Source: Trichobilharzia szidati
Lineage: Eukaryota > Platyhelminthes > Trematoda > Strigeidida > Schistosomatidae
DNA length: 64,000 nucleotides
Reading direction: 5' to 3'
Assembly (NCBI GenBank): GCA_944472155.2
Contig: OX235273.1
Span: 33,887,204 to 33,951,203, forward strand
Positions 52,901 through 62,065 of the stretch are shown piece after piece (position 1 is the first letter of the stretch; the number at the start of each line of letters is the position of its first letter). The notes beneath the pieces were generated by a model. That model saw nothing but the letters and a program-made list of their open reading frames with translations. It ran no database searches and was not told the DNA's origin. Position numbers and translations under genes: made by a program.

Positions 52901-55900
52901 GTACGCACCCACCTGGTTTTGAACTCGGGACCTTCCAGTTCTGTAACTGATATCAATCTGTGGTACAACTTGAAACAAGTAGAATCCCTACATAAAGCAA
53001 TTCTTGAAAATTAATCTGATGCTCGCTAGCAACTGACTGACTACAGGGTGAAGTTCTTTGGAGTTCTAATGAGAAGTCGTGACCACTGGGGTCCATCCAG
53101 TCGGGAGTGAGGATGGAGTTCCCATCGACGACATTGTTTGGTGGTAGCGCCAAAGTTCACGAATTGGTAGGAGGTAGAACTCATGCGCTGGCCTTTGAAT
53201 TGGGTCCCAGTGGCTGACTGTTTTGCAAGTTTTCCTTGTAACCGGAAGGAATTGAGCTCGAGACCCCGTGTGTCTGTACTGTCACTGAGCCCCAAACTAA
53301 GGCAGACGAAACAGCTGTCTGGCAGTACTCCCAGCTGGTTTTCAATGGTTCTCTAACTGATGTCAAGCCGTAGTCTAACCTGAAACTTGGGTTATAAAAA
53401 AAAGAGGTTGAATAAACATATTTGCAGGATAAAATAATCTCATATCTTTTATTTTGCAACTTTTCTTTCAGCCTATAACATAAAATAAGGTTATAATGAA
53501 TGCATAAAATATGTAACGTGCTTGAAAAACGATTTCAACTCAAAGGGTATAGTAGTACGGGGAACAAGAGTTATGAACGTAAGATAGTTAAGAATTTAAC
53601 AACAAGAGTTAATTTATGCATAATGAAAGGGTGAGAGTTGAAAGAATCGATGAGTAGAAGTAAAATTATTACGTAAACAAACAATTAAGTAAATCGGAAG
53701 ATTAATAATGAGTTCAGCTCAACGAATTGTAATAAGAAAGTTGTGATGCTACAAAAATACGGAAACAGAGTATAGATGTCTAATGTTACTATATCTCTTG
53801 TTCCACAACTATGCTCTTTGAGATCAAATAAATCTAAAGGATATTATATATATATTTTTTGCACTTATAATACCTTATTTCATTTTTCACACCGAATTAG
53901 AAGTTGAAGTAAAGACGTGAAATAAAAAATACCCCAGATCCTTTTATTCTGCAAATACTTATTCACTCTTGCCTTGGTCAGACTAATCATGGGAACTGGT
54001 TTTATGTAACTTATGTTTTAAGAGGCGTCTAGCAAACATATAGAAACGATAGAGGGTGAGGTTTAATTCATATATATGACTTACAGAGATGTTAGATAAA
54101 ATGGAATATACTGAAATCGGAATAAGCGTGACCCTAAATGTCCTAAATAAAGTCACTAAATGACGAAAAGAATGGATAATAACATTATTTACATCTACGA
54201 GAACAAGATTTTTTAAATCTAACTGAATATCAGGTTCCACATTTTTTCAGAAGGTCCAAAGTCATTTGACTTCGTGATTTTCAAGTGTTGGTTTAAGGCG
54301 ATTTGATTCCTTGTAGACTTGATCGAGAGCTGACATCCCTTAAAAAACCGCTGGAAAACCACAGAGTACCGGACAGCTGTCTTGCCCTGGTTTGGGTCTC
54401 CTCAGTAGCTGAGTCTGCCAACTCACCGATTAAAATGAGTGATGATTGCGCTGTGTTACGAATTGGCAAGAGTTGGGATTCCTGGATAAGACTCTAGTGG
54501 ATTAATGGTCTACGAGCTCGCCTTGTAACTGAAAGGTCCTGAGTTCGAACTCCGATGGGTAAATACCGATGAAGTGTCCCAAGTTAGGACGGAACAGCTG
54601 TCCAATACTCAGTGGTTTTCGAGTAGTTCTCTAACTGATGTCATCTCGTGTTCAAACCTGTGACTTCATAACTGTCAATACTAGTAGTAACAGAGGATTA
54701 GTGATGTAAAATTGATCTCGAAAGCAGAGATTTACGAATGTACATTTTATGACACACAACTCGGATATGAATACTTTATAATTCTGTTTTATTGTACACT
54801 TATACAGGTATGGGTATGCTGGCCACTTGTTACAGTGATGATAAGGAAAGAAGTCACGCTTTCGCTATTGCTTTGAGCGGTTTGGCTATGGGTGTATTGG
54901 GTAAGCTTCTTCTTTCTTTCTTTCTGTTTAAGGAGGGGAGGGATTTTTAAAAAATCAATTTCATTTACTCTATTATATAAGTTTATTTGATTTAGCACAC
55001 AGTGAGCGATACAGTGTAATAATGATAGGATGATGTTTTGAGCACAGTTTATTGCTCATAATCCTATTAAGGCTTTCACACGGCTTGCTGTTGCGTATGC
55101 TACTGGCAAGAATTACCAGTAGTATAATAAAGAGACGTTTATTGATACGAAAATATCAAGTATCGGAGACATAGATTTCACATCAAAGAGGAGAAAAGAA
55201 GCAGTATTCTGGCGAAACTCTGGAGACACGAAAAGAAGGCGAAGAAATACAACATAAAGGGTAGAAGTAGCACAACACTGCTTTTTAATACTTTTAACCT
55301 ATCCTACCCTACTGTGTGCTTACATGCAACTGAGTACACTGCAGTAATCGATCTATTTTTCAGATTACTCAACATAACATGGTCAATCATTCTAGCTTCA
55401 GTTAAATTCCCATGTTCCGATAACCCAAATGAGGCCGATCTATTACTTTGTCTTATGTAATTCACCTCACAGTTATTACATAATACACTATAATTGGATA
55501 TGTCACTTCCTTAAGCCGACAAAATGTGTCTTTAAGTGTGTTGGTTGGTTTAACAGGCCAACATAATTTCAGCCTTATTTAGAATCCTACGTAAGGTCTT
55601 TCTTTGGTGTCCCTACGTTGTATAAAAGTACTATCGAAGCCTACAATTCTTTATTATTCATGCTATTTTCATTACCAATATTACTACTCTTATTTTTCTT
55701 ATGGGTCTACAAGCTAGTATGAAGCAAGTTATCATGTTTTCATCATAGAAAAAATCCCCATTTAGACATTTAGAAAACAGAAAGATTGAGCAAAGAAATA
55801 TTTACTTTTCAATTAGATCCTCATCTCTAGCTCTACTCTAATATATATTTACGATTTTTATTACAATACACAACAGTTTACCAAACAAGTGGCGATATGT

Positions 55901-58900
55901 TTGTTAACAATAATTAGTCAGTGTCAACATGTCAATGGGTTCATAATTAACGAAAAAAATCAATACACCTTTAAAAAGTAGAAATGATTAGAATAAATTA
56001 ATTTTACAAGGATAACACGTAAAGATGAAGTGGTCAAAATAAAAATAAAATAATTTGGACAGTTATAATTTTTAAAGGTTTAGGGGGAGGGGGGCGACGT
56101 AGTCCTGTTTATGCATTCTTGTAACGATGGCCACGGTAAGGAAAGTGGCTGTACAAATTTCTTCTGAACACATAGGCTAGGCTTCTTCTGGTGGATTCCG
56201 ATTGCTTCAGCTGTCTGTAAAAGACGAAATTAAGATTAGTCGGAATGCGATAAATAATTATAAGTGCAGTATTAACATCAACCTTATGCTCAGTGTCAAC
56301 AAGGTGTGCTAAAATAGAACTACGAATAGATCTTGTTTGTCCTTTGCTTAACCATGTTGGATGATGTTCAGAAATACGACGATGAACCTGCCTGATTGTA
56401 CGCCCAATGTAGCTGGCTCCGCAGCTGCAGTCGAACTGTAGATACACATAGAAGAGGCAAATTTAGGTAGTTTATCCTTATTTCTCGAACATAGAATAGG
56501 GGTGGTTTTGAAGAGACAACGTAACTCTGCTGCATAATAAGCTCTTTTAACTGCATTCTTCAGGCTCTAATGTTGTCACTGAGGAATTGCAGTTTTATGA
56601 ACATTGTTTTTTTCGGAAATGCAGCCATGCTGGCTGAGGATCTAACTGAAAAGTAAATATTTCTTCGCTCAATCTTTCTGTTATCATGTTTTGTTTTTTA
56701 GGGTATGATTATGAACAATCGATTGTGCTGGAAACATCATCCAGTTATTTTAATGCTGTCTGACAACTCACTGTGTGTTGCATAAAATAAAACTTACCTA
56801 ATATGGAGTTATATTCTACCAAAGTGTGAACATTCTGTTCTCTTACATCAATTTCACTCAGCACTTTTATTCTTGTAGTAAATAATAAAGCTAGCGAAGT
56901 CAAATGATTGTGTGAGACCAATGTATTGCTGTGCAGCTGAAAGATACGAGAAGTGGCTGCCATTATTAATCCAAAAAACATTAATAGAATTGAAAAAGCG
57001 ATTAGGTAGTATGGAGCCTAGATTACTAGGTCACTAGTATTCTAGCCGGTCCCAAGCCCGGATAAAGAGGGAGGGTGGGGGCGTGGTGCTAGCAACTCCA
57101 CCCCCAAAACTTAACCAAATTGCTACTAAAACTTCAACGCACAAATATATTAAAAATTCTAAAAATACAAACAATAACCTTATTTTTCGCTATAATCGTG
57201 GAAGTGAAATGACGCAGGCTGGTGAAAGCCTTCGGGAAGCCAGTCAGCCGATGTGCCTTCTTTCGATGAAAGCGAAAATAAGGATGGGGACGTGGAATAT
57301 TCGTACAATGTACGAAGCTGGGAAGGCTGCTCAGGTAGCCGCAGAAATGAGGAGATATAAAGTAGAAGTGTTGGGAATCTGCGAGAACAGATGGAAAGCA
57401 GGTGGAAGGAGCCAACTAGCAACTGGAGAGACAATAATCTACTCCGGTCACCCAGAGGACGATCACCAGCACACCGAGGGAGTAGCCATCATGATGTAAC
57501 CAACAGCAACCAAAGCTCTCATGCAATGAGAACCAATCTCCTCCTGGAAAATGACAGCCAGGTTCAACTCAAAAGGAAAAAAGGTTACAATCATTCAATG
57601 CTACGTGCCTACAAACGTCTCAGAAAAAGAGAAGGAGGATTTCTACAGTCAACTACAAACAGTAATGGACAACGTCCCAAAGAGCGATATCAAAATCCTG
57701 ATGGGTGATATGAATGCGAAACTGGGAGGAGACAATACAGAAAGAGAACTCACCATGGGTCGTGAGGCCCTCGGTGAAATGAACGAAAATGGTGAACTCT
57801 TCTCAGACTTCTGCGCCTTCAATGATTTGGTGATTGGTGGCAGTGTGTTCAAACACAGGGATATACACAAGGCAACATGGATTTCACCAGATGGACACAC
57901 CAAAAACCAGATAGACTTCATTTCAATCTCAAGAAAGTGGAGACGGAGCCTACTGGACACAAAATCGAGGAGAGGAGCAGATGTCGGTTCAAACCACTAT
58001 CTAGTATAATGGACTTTCAAGGTGAAGCTGAAAGCCTCGAGGATAGCTGGGGATAGGCCACAATGCAAGTTCAACACTCAAAAACTGGAGGACACAATCA
58101 CACAGGACATTTTCACTGCAACTGTCAGAGCAAAGCAGGAAACACTACGTGACATCACGGAAGAATCATGCTTGGAAGACCATTGGAACTCTCTGAAGGT
58201 GACCTTTGACGAAACGTGTTCAACGGTTTTAGGAAGAAAGAAGAGACGAGACAAGGAATGGTTCTCAATAGACACTTGGAAGCTAGTAGAGGAGAGGAGA
58301 ATGGTGAAAGAGAAAATGATTCAATGCAATGACGGACAAGAGAAAGAGACGCTGAGTTCAACTTACACAGCACTGGAAAAAGAAGTGAATAAGAGAGCTA
58401 GGAAGGACAAGAGACAATTCTACGACAACCTGGCCACTGAAGCTGAGAAGGCAGCAGGCAAAAGGGACCTGAGGACACTATATCAGATAACCAAGTCCCT
58501 ATCCGGGAAGAGATCAACACAAGTGAAACCTATAAAAGACAGCCAAGGGAACCCAATTACCAAAGAAGAAAGACAGATTAAACAATGGGCGAACCACTTC
58601 AAAGAACTCTTGAACAGACCACCACCTGCAACCCGTCCAGAAATACCAACAACAGCACGTACACAACTGCAAGTTGACACCAATCCTCCAAAGAAAACTG
58701 AAGTCATGAATGCAATCAAGCTTCTGAAAGCTGGAAAAGCAGCTGGACCAGATGGAATACCCCCTGAAGCACTGAAAGCGGACCCAGAAACGACGGCAGA
58801 TATGCTGACTCCATTATTGCAAAAGGTCTGGAAAGAGGGAAAGGTGCCTACTGACTGGAGGAAAGGTTACCTCGTGAAACTACCAAAGAAGGGCGACCTA

Positions 58901-60434
58901 GGACTCTGCAAGAACTGGCGAGGAATCATGCTCCTGTCGACGCCAAGTAAAATCCTGAGTCGCATCATCCTGGAGAGAATCAAGGACGCACTGGATACAG
59001 AACTCCGACCAGAACAAGCTGGATTCAGGAAAGGCAAATCATGTTCTGACCAAATTGCAACTCTACGCATCATCATCGAACAAAGCATGGAATGGCAATC
59101 AAATCTCTACCTCAACTTTATAGACTTTGAGAAGGCCTTCGACAGTGTTGACCGCGAAGTAATTTGGAAACTACTCGAGTACTACGGCGTACCCCAAATA
59201 TTCATCAACCTTATTCAACAGCTGTACGACAACGGCACATGTCAAGTGATCCACAACGGAAAACTCAGCGAGGCGTTTGGAGTAAACACAGGAGTCAAAC
59301 AAGGGTGCTTATTATCACCAATGATATTCCTAATTGTGGTGGACTGGATTATGCGTCAGACAGTGGGAAACGAGAAGACAGGGATATCCTGGACCACCGA
59401 CGTGAAGAATCTAGAAGACCTGGATTTCGCGCGTGGATGATTTATGTTTGATGTCACACAAAATCGAAGACTTACAAGCGAAAACCGACAAACTGGTCGA
59501 AGAAGCAGCTGGAGAAGACAGGACTCCAGGTGAACATAGACAAGACGGAGGTTATGAAAATAACCAACCAACCAACAACAACAGCAGCAGCAACATCCAG
59601 CGCCAATCACCATCAACGGGAGGGATTTGAAAGAGGTTACTTCATTCACTTATCTAGGGAGCATTGTCTCAACCACAGGAGGAACGGACGAGGATGTCAA
59701 ATCGAGAATCGGTAAGGCGAGAAACACATTCATCAACCTGAAACCAATCTGGAAATCTTCGTCACTCAGCAACACTGAACAACAAAATTCGGATTTTCAA
59801 TACAAACGTCAAGTCAGTTCTTCTATACGGATCAGAAACTTGGCGGGTCACAAAGAATATTTCCAACAGCCTGTTGCAGACCTTTATCAACAACTGTCTT
59901 CGCTCTATACTGAAGATCAGATGGCCGGAAAGAATCACCAACAAGAAACTATGGGAACAAACAAAACAAGAACCAATCGCTCAACAAATATGCAGGAGAA
60001 AGTGGAGATGGATTGGACACTCGCTGAGGAGGCCGTTGGGTGACATCGCGCGTCAGGCCATAGCTCGAGTGGAACCCGAAAGGGAAGCGGCGAGTGGGAC
60101 GTCAGTGCAAGGGTGACATGGAGGAGATCGTGTGAAGAGGAGCTGAAACAGTATGGATTAACATGGATGCAAGTGAAAAGTACAGCACAAGACAGAAGCA
60201 AGTGGAGACGTGCAGTTGAAGCCCTATGTTCCACTAGGAACCCAAGGGAACAATAATAATAATATAGTATGGAGCGGAGGAAGTAATACACTTCTAGACA
60301 CTACACACTATTTCATTTTGATGTTCTTCTTTTTTTTTTTCCAGTTGGTCCACCATTTGGAGGAATTACTTATCAATTTATTAATAAAGAGGCTCCATTT
60401 CTGATTCTAGCCACTCTTGCACTAGCTGATGGAG
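40734..60434 (+). CDS. VMAT: Vesicular monoamine transporter (SLC18 family), N-terminal half; gene runs off the right edge
   Basis: Coding blocks 40734-40902, 44482-44881, 49934-49992, 51894-51977, 54808-54900 and 60345-60434 join in frame (junction phases 1,2,1,1,1 and an open phase 1) into about 298 residues. SLC18 proteins are major-facilitator H+/amine antiporters that load biogenic amines into secretory vesicles. Seen: TM1 with [17 protein letters not shown] (Asp49; the family's substrate-contacting Asp), a ~100-residue luminal loop with sequons NLS (71), NAS (91) and NAT (146), TM2 with [12 protein letters not shown] (Lys173, the conserved TM2 lysine), the loop GPLTNKIGY, the TM4 motif RALQGVGSA (224-232), [16 protein letters not shown] (238-253), and the TM5 antiporter motif GLAMGVLVGPPFGG (262-275). 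The stretch from SSVSGMGML through VGPPFG fits VMAT better than the acetylcholine transporter VAChT. TM7-12, with the C-terminal acidic partners, must lie beyond 64000. Upstream of ATG 40734 the frame is open to a possible acceptor at 40719, so a further 5' exon is possible. Confidence 0.93.
41144..41854 (+). pseudogene. PLE-B reverse transcriptase, longest PLE frame in the window
   Basis: Open from [12 protein letters not shown] (41144) to TGA 41852. Contains [20 protein letters not shown] (motif B-like), [24 protein letters not shown] (catalytic YVDD near 41413-41424), [11 protein letters not shown] and [13 protein letters not shown]. The RT palm is 5' truncated. In-frame sequence continues past the TGA into the endonuclease linker, so one stop separates RT from GIY-YIG. 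It would have been the polymerase of a GIY-YIG PLE. Confidence 0.85.
41855..42205 (+). pseudogene. PLE-B GIY-YIG domain after the RT stop
   Basis: [38 protein letters not shown] (about 42014-42070), then a small indel and stops (EESIY). Same order as other PLEs here. Confidence 0.75.
42205..42350 (+). repeat. SINE-C fragment
   Basis: CAGATAGCTCAGTGGTTAG and GGTTCGAATCTGG, the clearest A- and B-boxes of this family here. Confidence 0.6.
42385..42540 (+). pseudogene. Second GIY-YIG piece
   Basis: [18 protein letters not shown] in one frame, then a [12 protein letters not shown] C-terminus. Separated from the PLE-B endonuclease by the SINE-C. Confidence 0.6.
42930..42985 (+). ncRNA. Hammerhead-like relic following the intron-1 PLE
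   Basis: CAGT 42939-42942 can pair with ACTG 42973-42976; UGAUGA 43-48 of that block, GAAA 42957-42960, stem III GAAA/TTTC and a UC before the cleavage point. C3 of the core is missing or replaced. Confidence 0.4.
43478..43690. pseudogene. Two RTE-1 3'-end scraps in opposite orientation
   Basis: 43478-43556 is a + tail with (AAT)n; 43560-43690 is a - tail (CCCTGGGTTCCGAGTAGAA). Confidence 0.5.
43690..44111 (+). pseudogene. RTE-1 5' UTR and endonuclease fragment
   Basis: Parallels 57050-57500: CTAACCGGCTCTAAGGCCG, then [18 protein letters not shown] (the APE NIRTM block), [13 protein letters not shown]. Interrupted at its right end by SINE-A. Confidence 0.6.
44124..44342 (-). repeat. SINE-A copy with perfect 12-nt target duplication
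   Basis: TCATATAAACAT at 44112-44123 and 44343-44354 flanks a full - strand unit (reverse strand: GCGTCGGTGGTTCAGCTG, GGTTCGAGTCCC, RTE-like body, CTTGAAGC tail). Confidence 0.8.
44482..44881 (+). CDS. VMAT: VMAT exon 2: end of TM1, luminal loop 1, TM2
   Basis: Residues 57-189 plus two bases, between acceptor TTTTATTTAG and donor GTAAGT. It encodes [11 protein letters not shown], a long hydrophilic luminal loop with three N-glycosylation sequons and two cysteines (86, 143), then TM2 with Lys173. The loop sequence is poorly conserved in the family, which fits its lack of resemblance to the vertebrate loop. Confidence 0.92.
45005..45290 (-). repeat. SINE-B copy
   Basis: Reverse strand GGCAGACGAAACAGCTGTCC (stem II side, GAAA, stem III); the A-box side is GTATACGAGC. 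Confidence 0.55.
45330..45905 (-). repeat. SINE-B copies, decayed
   Basis: Two reverse-strand units; at 45775-45810 GTAGAAGAGCCCTGAACTAG and ACGGAACAGCTCTCC remain of the hammerhead. Confidence 0.5.
46622..47125 (-). pseudogene. RTE-1 C-terminal region (- strand copy)
   Basis: 167 codons open: [59 protein letters not shown]. This is the conserved region after RT in RTE elements. It is disconnected from the RT by at least two frame breaks. Confidence 0.75.
47312..48727 (-). pseudogene. RTE-1 reverse transcriptase (- strand copy)
   Basis: 471 codons. Thumb-side N-region, then [76 protein letters not shown] (motif A), [20 protein letters not shown]. The frame ends at ...LDFARG because of a 4-nt insertion in the FADD box (47314-47324), so the catalytic Asp pair is out of frame. 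Untruncated relatives have the box in frame. Confidence 0.85.
48746..48975 (+). repeat. SINE-C copy
   Basis: Parallels the 0.4 kb copy (- strand there): GCGAAACCTAGTTACAAG and GTCTTGCCACCACCTAA. Confidence 0.5.
49290..49830. repeat. SINE-B copy and a SINE-B tail foldback
   Basis: 49290-49620 is a - unit (reverse strand ACTGAAGTAGAATCCC, AGGACGAAACAGCTGTCC). 49665-49730 and 49745-49815 are inverted copies of the tail (GAGCTGACATCAGTTAGAGA against TCTAACTGATGTCAACT), giving a hairpin with a short loop. Confidence 0.6.
49934..49992 (+). CDS. VMAT: VMAT exon 3: TM2-TM3 loop and TM3
   Basis: A 59-nt exon, residues 190-209 ([20 protein letters not shown]). Acceptor CTTACCTCTTCAG, donor GTAAGT. 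It completes the split Lys codon from exon 2 and continues the family pattern LTN(R/K)IGY. Confidence 0.92.
50015..50400 (+). repeat. SINE-C copies, decayed
   Basis: ACTGAGGTCACAGACGG with GGTTTGAATCCTGG (tRNA-like boxes) and a second unit near 50250 (AATAGCTCCATGATAACGTC). Confidence 0.5.
51150..51681 (+). pseudogene. RTE-1 3' fragment
   Basis: Decayed C-terminal coding, AGTTGAAGCCGTATGTCC tail and (AAT)n. Confidence 0.6.
51894..51977 (+). CDS. VMAT: VMAT exon 4: TM4 with the MFS RxxQGxGxA motif
   Basis: An 84-nt exon, residues 210-237, encoding [20 protein letters not shown] and then GSACSSVS. Acceptor TTATTCGTTTAG, donor GTAATT (weaker than the other donors). Arg224 and the QG pair form the conserved TM4 motif of 12-TM antiporters. 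Confidence 0.93.
52041..52272 (+). repeat. SINE-A copy
   Basis: GTTCGGGTTCGATCCCC head, GGTAAAGAGGGAAGGTTGAG body, CTTGAAGCCCTATGTTCCAC tail. AGTACCT at 52034-52040 and 52275-52281 may be a target duplication. Confidence 0.7.
52810..53390. repeat. SINE-B pair, - then +
   Basis: - unit 52810-52930 (reverse strand CCAATGAGTTCCAAACTAGG), + tail and flank 52935-53200, + unit to 53390 with CCCCAAACTAAGGCAGACG and AAACAGCTGTCTGG. Confidence 0.6.
54270..54680 (+). repeat. SINE-B copies
   Basis: Two partial units; the second has GAGTTCGAACTCC, CCGATGAAGTGTCCC and GGACGGAACAGCTGTCC. Confidence 0.55.
54808..54900 (+). CDS. VMAT: VMAT exon 5: cytosolic loop and TM5
   Basis: A 93-nt exon, residues 238-268, with [19 protein letters not shown] and SGLAMGVL. 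The acceptor TATACAG has little upstream pyrimidine tract but the frame and family match are exact. Donor GTAAGC. A pyrimidine-rich tract follows the donor. Confidence 0.93.
54960..55700 (-). pseudogene. PLE-D 3' half
   Basis: Terminal repeat 54965-55090, then - strand remnants of the GIY-YIG region (CTCACAGTTATTACA, GTTGGTTTAACAGGCC) matching 24404-24960. Confidence 0.6.
55855..56635 (-). pseudogene. PLE-A GIY-YIG and 3' end
   Basis: 56109-56447 reads [54 protein letters not shown] and a full C-terminus with [12 protein letters not shown], better kept than the 2.7 kb copy. The terminal repeat is at 55855-55960. The linker (MATVPKKP-type) near 56600 is frameshifted. Confidence 0.75.
56700..56800 (-). 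repeat. PLE-D-type terminal repeat
   Basis: Reverse strand AACTGGATGATGTTTCCAGC and TTGTTCATAATC. Confidence 0.45.
57083..58009 (+). pseudogene. RTE-1 APE-type endonuclease
   Basis: One frame with stops at 57497 (TAA), 57527 (TGA) and 58007 (TAA). APE landmarks in order: [25 protein letters not shown] (catalytic Glu), a [12 protein letters not shown] block, [21 protein letters not shown] (Asp-Asn pair), [13 protein letters not shown] and VGSNHYLV (terminal His). It nicks target DNA in RTE elements. The stops are single-base changes in otherwise continuous sequence. Confidence 0.85.
58022..59440 (+). pseudogene. RTE-1 reverse transcriptase (+ strand copy)
   Basis: 472 codons in the same frame as the endonuclease. 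Same motifs as the 47.3-48.7 kb copy with scattered substitutions (RRDKEW, GVKQGC). Motif [13 protein letters not shown] is near 59116-59150. The frame closes at LDFARG: TTCGCGCGTGGATGAT (59426-59441) carries four extra bases where FADD belongs. Confidence 0.88.
59433..60116 (+). pseudogene. RTE-1 C-terminal region (+ strand copy)
   Basis: Read in three frames: [52 protein letters not shown], then [19 protein letters not shown] and [13 protein letters not shown]. The - strand copy keeps the last part in one frame. Confidence 0.75.
60345..60434 (+). CDS. VMAT: VMAT exon 6: end of TM5 and TM6 start
   Basis: A 90-nt exon, residues 269-298 ([20 protein letters not shown] and onward to ALADG). 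A long T-run and CCAG form the acceptor, 80 nt after the 3' end of the intron-5 RTE. Donor GTAAGT at 60435 leaves phase 1. No further SLC18 exon is visible before 64000. Confidence 0.93.
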
Positions 60435-60504
60435 GTAAGTGATTGTATTCTCTTATATATAACATAGTTTACAACATTTGTTCATATCTGTTTTTTACCC
60501 CTTT

Positions 60505-60700
60505 GTGTCACGATAGACGGAAATGGCTTTAGGCGCTTTAGTCTTTAAATTTTCAGCAGCGGCAGTGTTAATTTTACAGGTTGAGACTGATAGCTTTACG
60601 TGTGACCTTCGCTTTTTTTCTTGGCTTCCCAGCGATTAAGCGAGGCTTAGCAGTGAGTCGAATGGGGAGAACTCTACCCCTGAACCACTGGCGCTTAGTT
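60505..60700 (-). repeat. SINE-A copy, decayed
   Basis: Reverse strand GCGCCAGTGGTTCAGGGGTA head and GCTAAGCCTCGCTTAATCG body. Confidence 0.5.
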
Positions 60701-60708
60701 TATTTTAG

Positions 60709-60735
60709 TTATATATATATATATATATATATATG
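60709..60735. repeat. (AT)n microsatellite
   Basis: Alternating AT run next to the SINE-A head. Confidence 0.85.
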
Positions 60736-60829
60736 CAGACTGTACCAGAATTCTACAGTAGTTAAAAATAGTTTTAAAGATTTGTGAATTCAGACACAAT
60801 TATTTTGGATTTTTCGCATCATTCGTCTT

Positions 60830-60985
60830 TCTCCTTTACGTGCAAGGACTAATCACGAATGACACGAACAGGAGGATCATTGAGGACTATGGAGCACTGG
60901 AGATTGCCTCAGTGAAGAGTTACAAGCTAGGATGAAACAGCTGTTGGGTTCTACCTGGTTTCGAATAATCTCTGTAGCTGGCGCT
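60830..60985 (+). repeat. SINE-B fragment
   Basis: CAGTGAAGAGTTACAAGCTA and GGATGAAACAGCTG remain of the hammerhead part. Confidence 0.5.
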
Positions 60986-61445
60986 TCTCCATGGCAGAAC
61001 TCAGCTCACTGAAGCCTATTAGATAGATGTGTTGAAGAACTGATAAGTTATACGCTGTTCCATCCACTACGACTTGATATGGATCTTTCATTTTCGTGTT
61101 TCACAGAGAGATTTAGGAATCCAATGGTATCATTTCCTTTGTGTCTTACTGTGAAGTTAAGCTTGAGGTGGAGTGAGTTAAATTTTTCAGAAATAAAATA
61201 TCTGCCTCTGATCTAATTTCACGGTCAATTAAAATATCAGCTATATATCTTGGATGTAATTCCATGTGTTCTTTATGAGATCGACAGTACCAGCCTCTAG
61301 GTCTAACAAGTACAAGAGATGTAACAGAACTGTATCCTACTGTTGTCTTAATTTTATACCCTTAAACCCATTCGCCCTTATCTATCTGAGCACGACTTGT
61401 TAGCTATATATATCCTGCAATGTATTCTTAACAATATGTAGAGTA

Positions 61446-61497
61446 TTTAGCAGATGAAGAGTTCTACCGAAATTTGATGAATTCATTAAATTCTGTT
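61446..61497 (+). ncRNA. Second copy of the 38.2 kb-type hammerhead
   Basis: CAG 61451-61453 with CTG 61493-61495; core AUGAAGA (61454-61460: C3 changed to A); GAA 61469-61471; stem III 61472-61479 with 61484-61491 around AATT. One stem III pair differs from the 38.2 kb copy (U-A here, U-G there) without loss of pairing. The C3 change should inactivate it. Confidence 0.5.
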
Positions 61498-61844
61498 CTA
61501 TTAACAACATCTGTTGATTGTATTCTGTTTAAACACCCTTCGAAAAATACATCTACAATGAGTTCCCTTTAAACTTAAAAATAACTTTACATGAAGTCAT
61601 GCAATATTCTATTATTTTCGATATTCTAAAAATATCCTATCACAATAAAAAAAATAATTACAGATAATTAGTTATCACTTGTTATAGGGACAGTTAATAT
61701 TGGTCATGTGTTTTATCAGACCGAAATTATACAGGGGAAATTTACATTTGTCTGTAAACTGGGAAATTAACAACGTTCTATGTCTGTTCCTTATTCATGC
61801 TGCTGTCTGAATTATATATTAGTTAAGCCTGCAATGTAGTTGCC

Positions 61845-62065
61845 AACCTAGGAGACTCATTATCGGTGCGAACTTTCTGAATGGATGTTAAACGCCTCAT
61901 GGCAATCGTAAGTAGGCTGTGGACCTGATTTCGGTTCTTACTGAAAATTGTTCTCAAGGTGTATCTCCAACCTCGAAAGAGCTTATGTCGTATTTGAGAA
62001 TTAGCTCAGCGTCATCTAGTGATGCAATCAGAAGGTTGTTCGGTCAGTCAGTTTTACAGATTATG
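61845..62065 (-). repeat. SINE-C copy, decayed
   Basis: CAAGGTGTATCTCCAACCTC parallels CAAGGTGTATCTGCAACCTT at 0.53 kb; GAATTAGCTCAGCG at the right end. Confidence 0.45.

Larger units (their letters stand above)
51978..54807 (+). other. VMAT intron 4
   Basis: Donor GTAATT, acceptor TATACAG. Holds SINE-A and SINE-B copies. 52280-52805 and 53395-54265 show nothing recognisable. Confidence 0.85.
57040..60262 (+). mobile_element. RTE-1 LINE, near full length, in VMAT intron 5
   Basis: 5' UTR (GCCGGTCCCAAGCCCGG, CCACCCCCAAAACTTAACC), endonuclease, RT, C-terminal region, tail GAACCCAAGGGAACAATAAT. About 3.2 kb, the usual RTE size. It cannot code: three in-frame stops in the endonuclease part, a 4-nt insertion in FADD and later frameshifts. 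Confidence 0.88.
54901..60344 (+). other. VMAT intron 5
   Basis: Donor GTAAGC, acceptor T-run plus CCAG. Holds PLE-D and PLE-A copies and the largest RTE-1. Confidence 0.85.
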
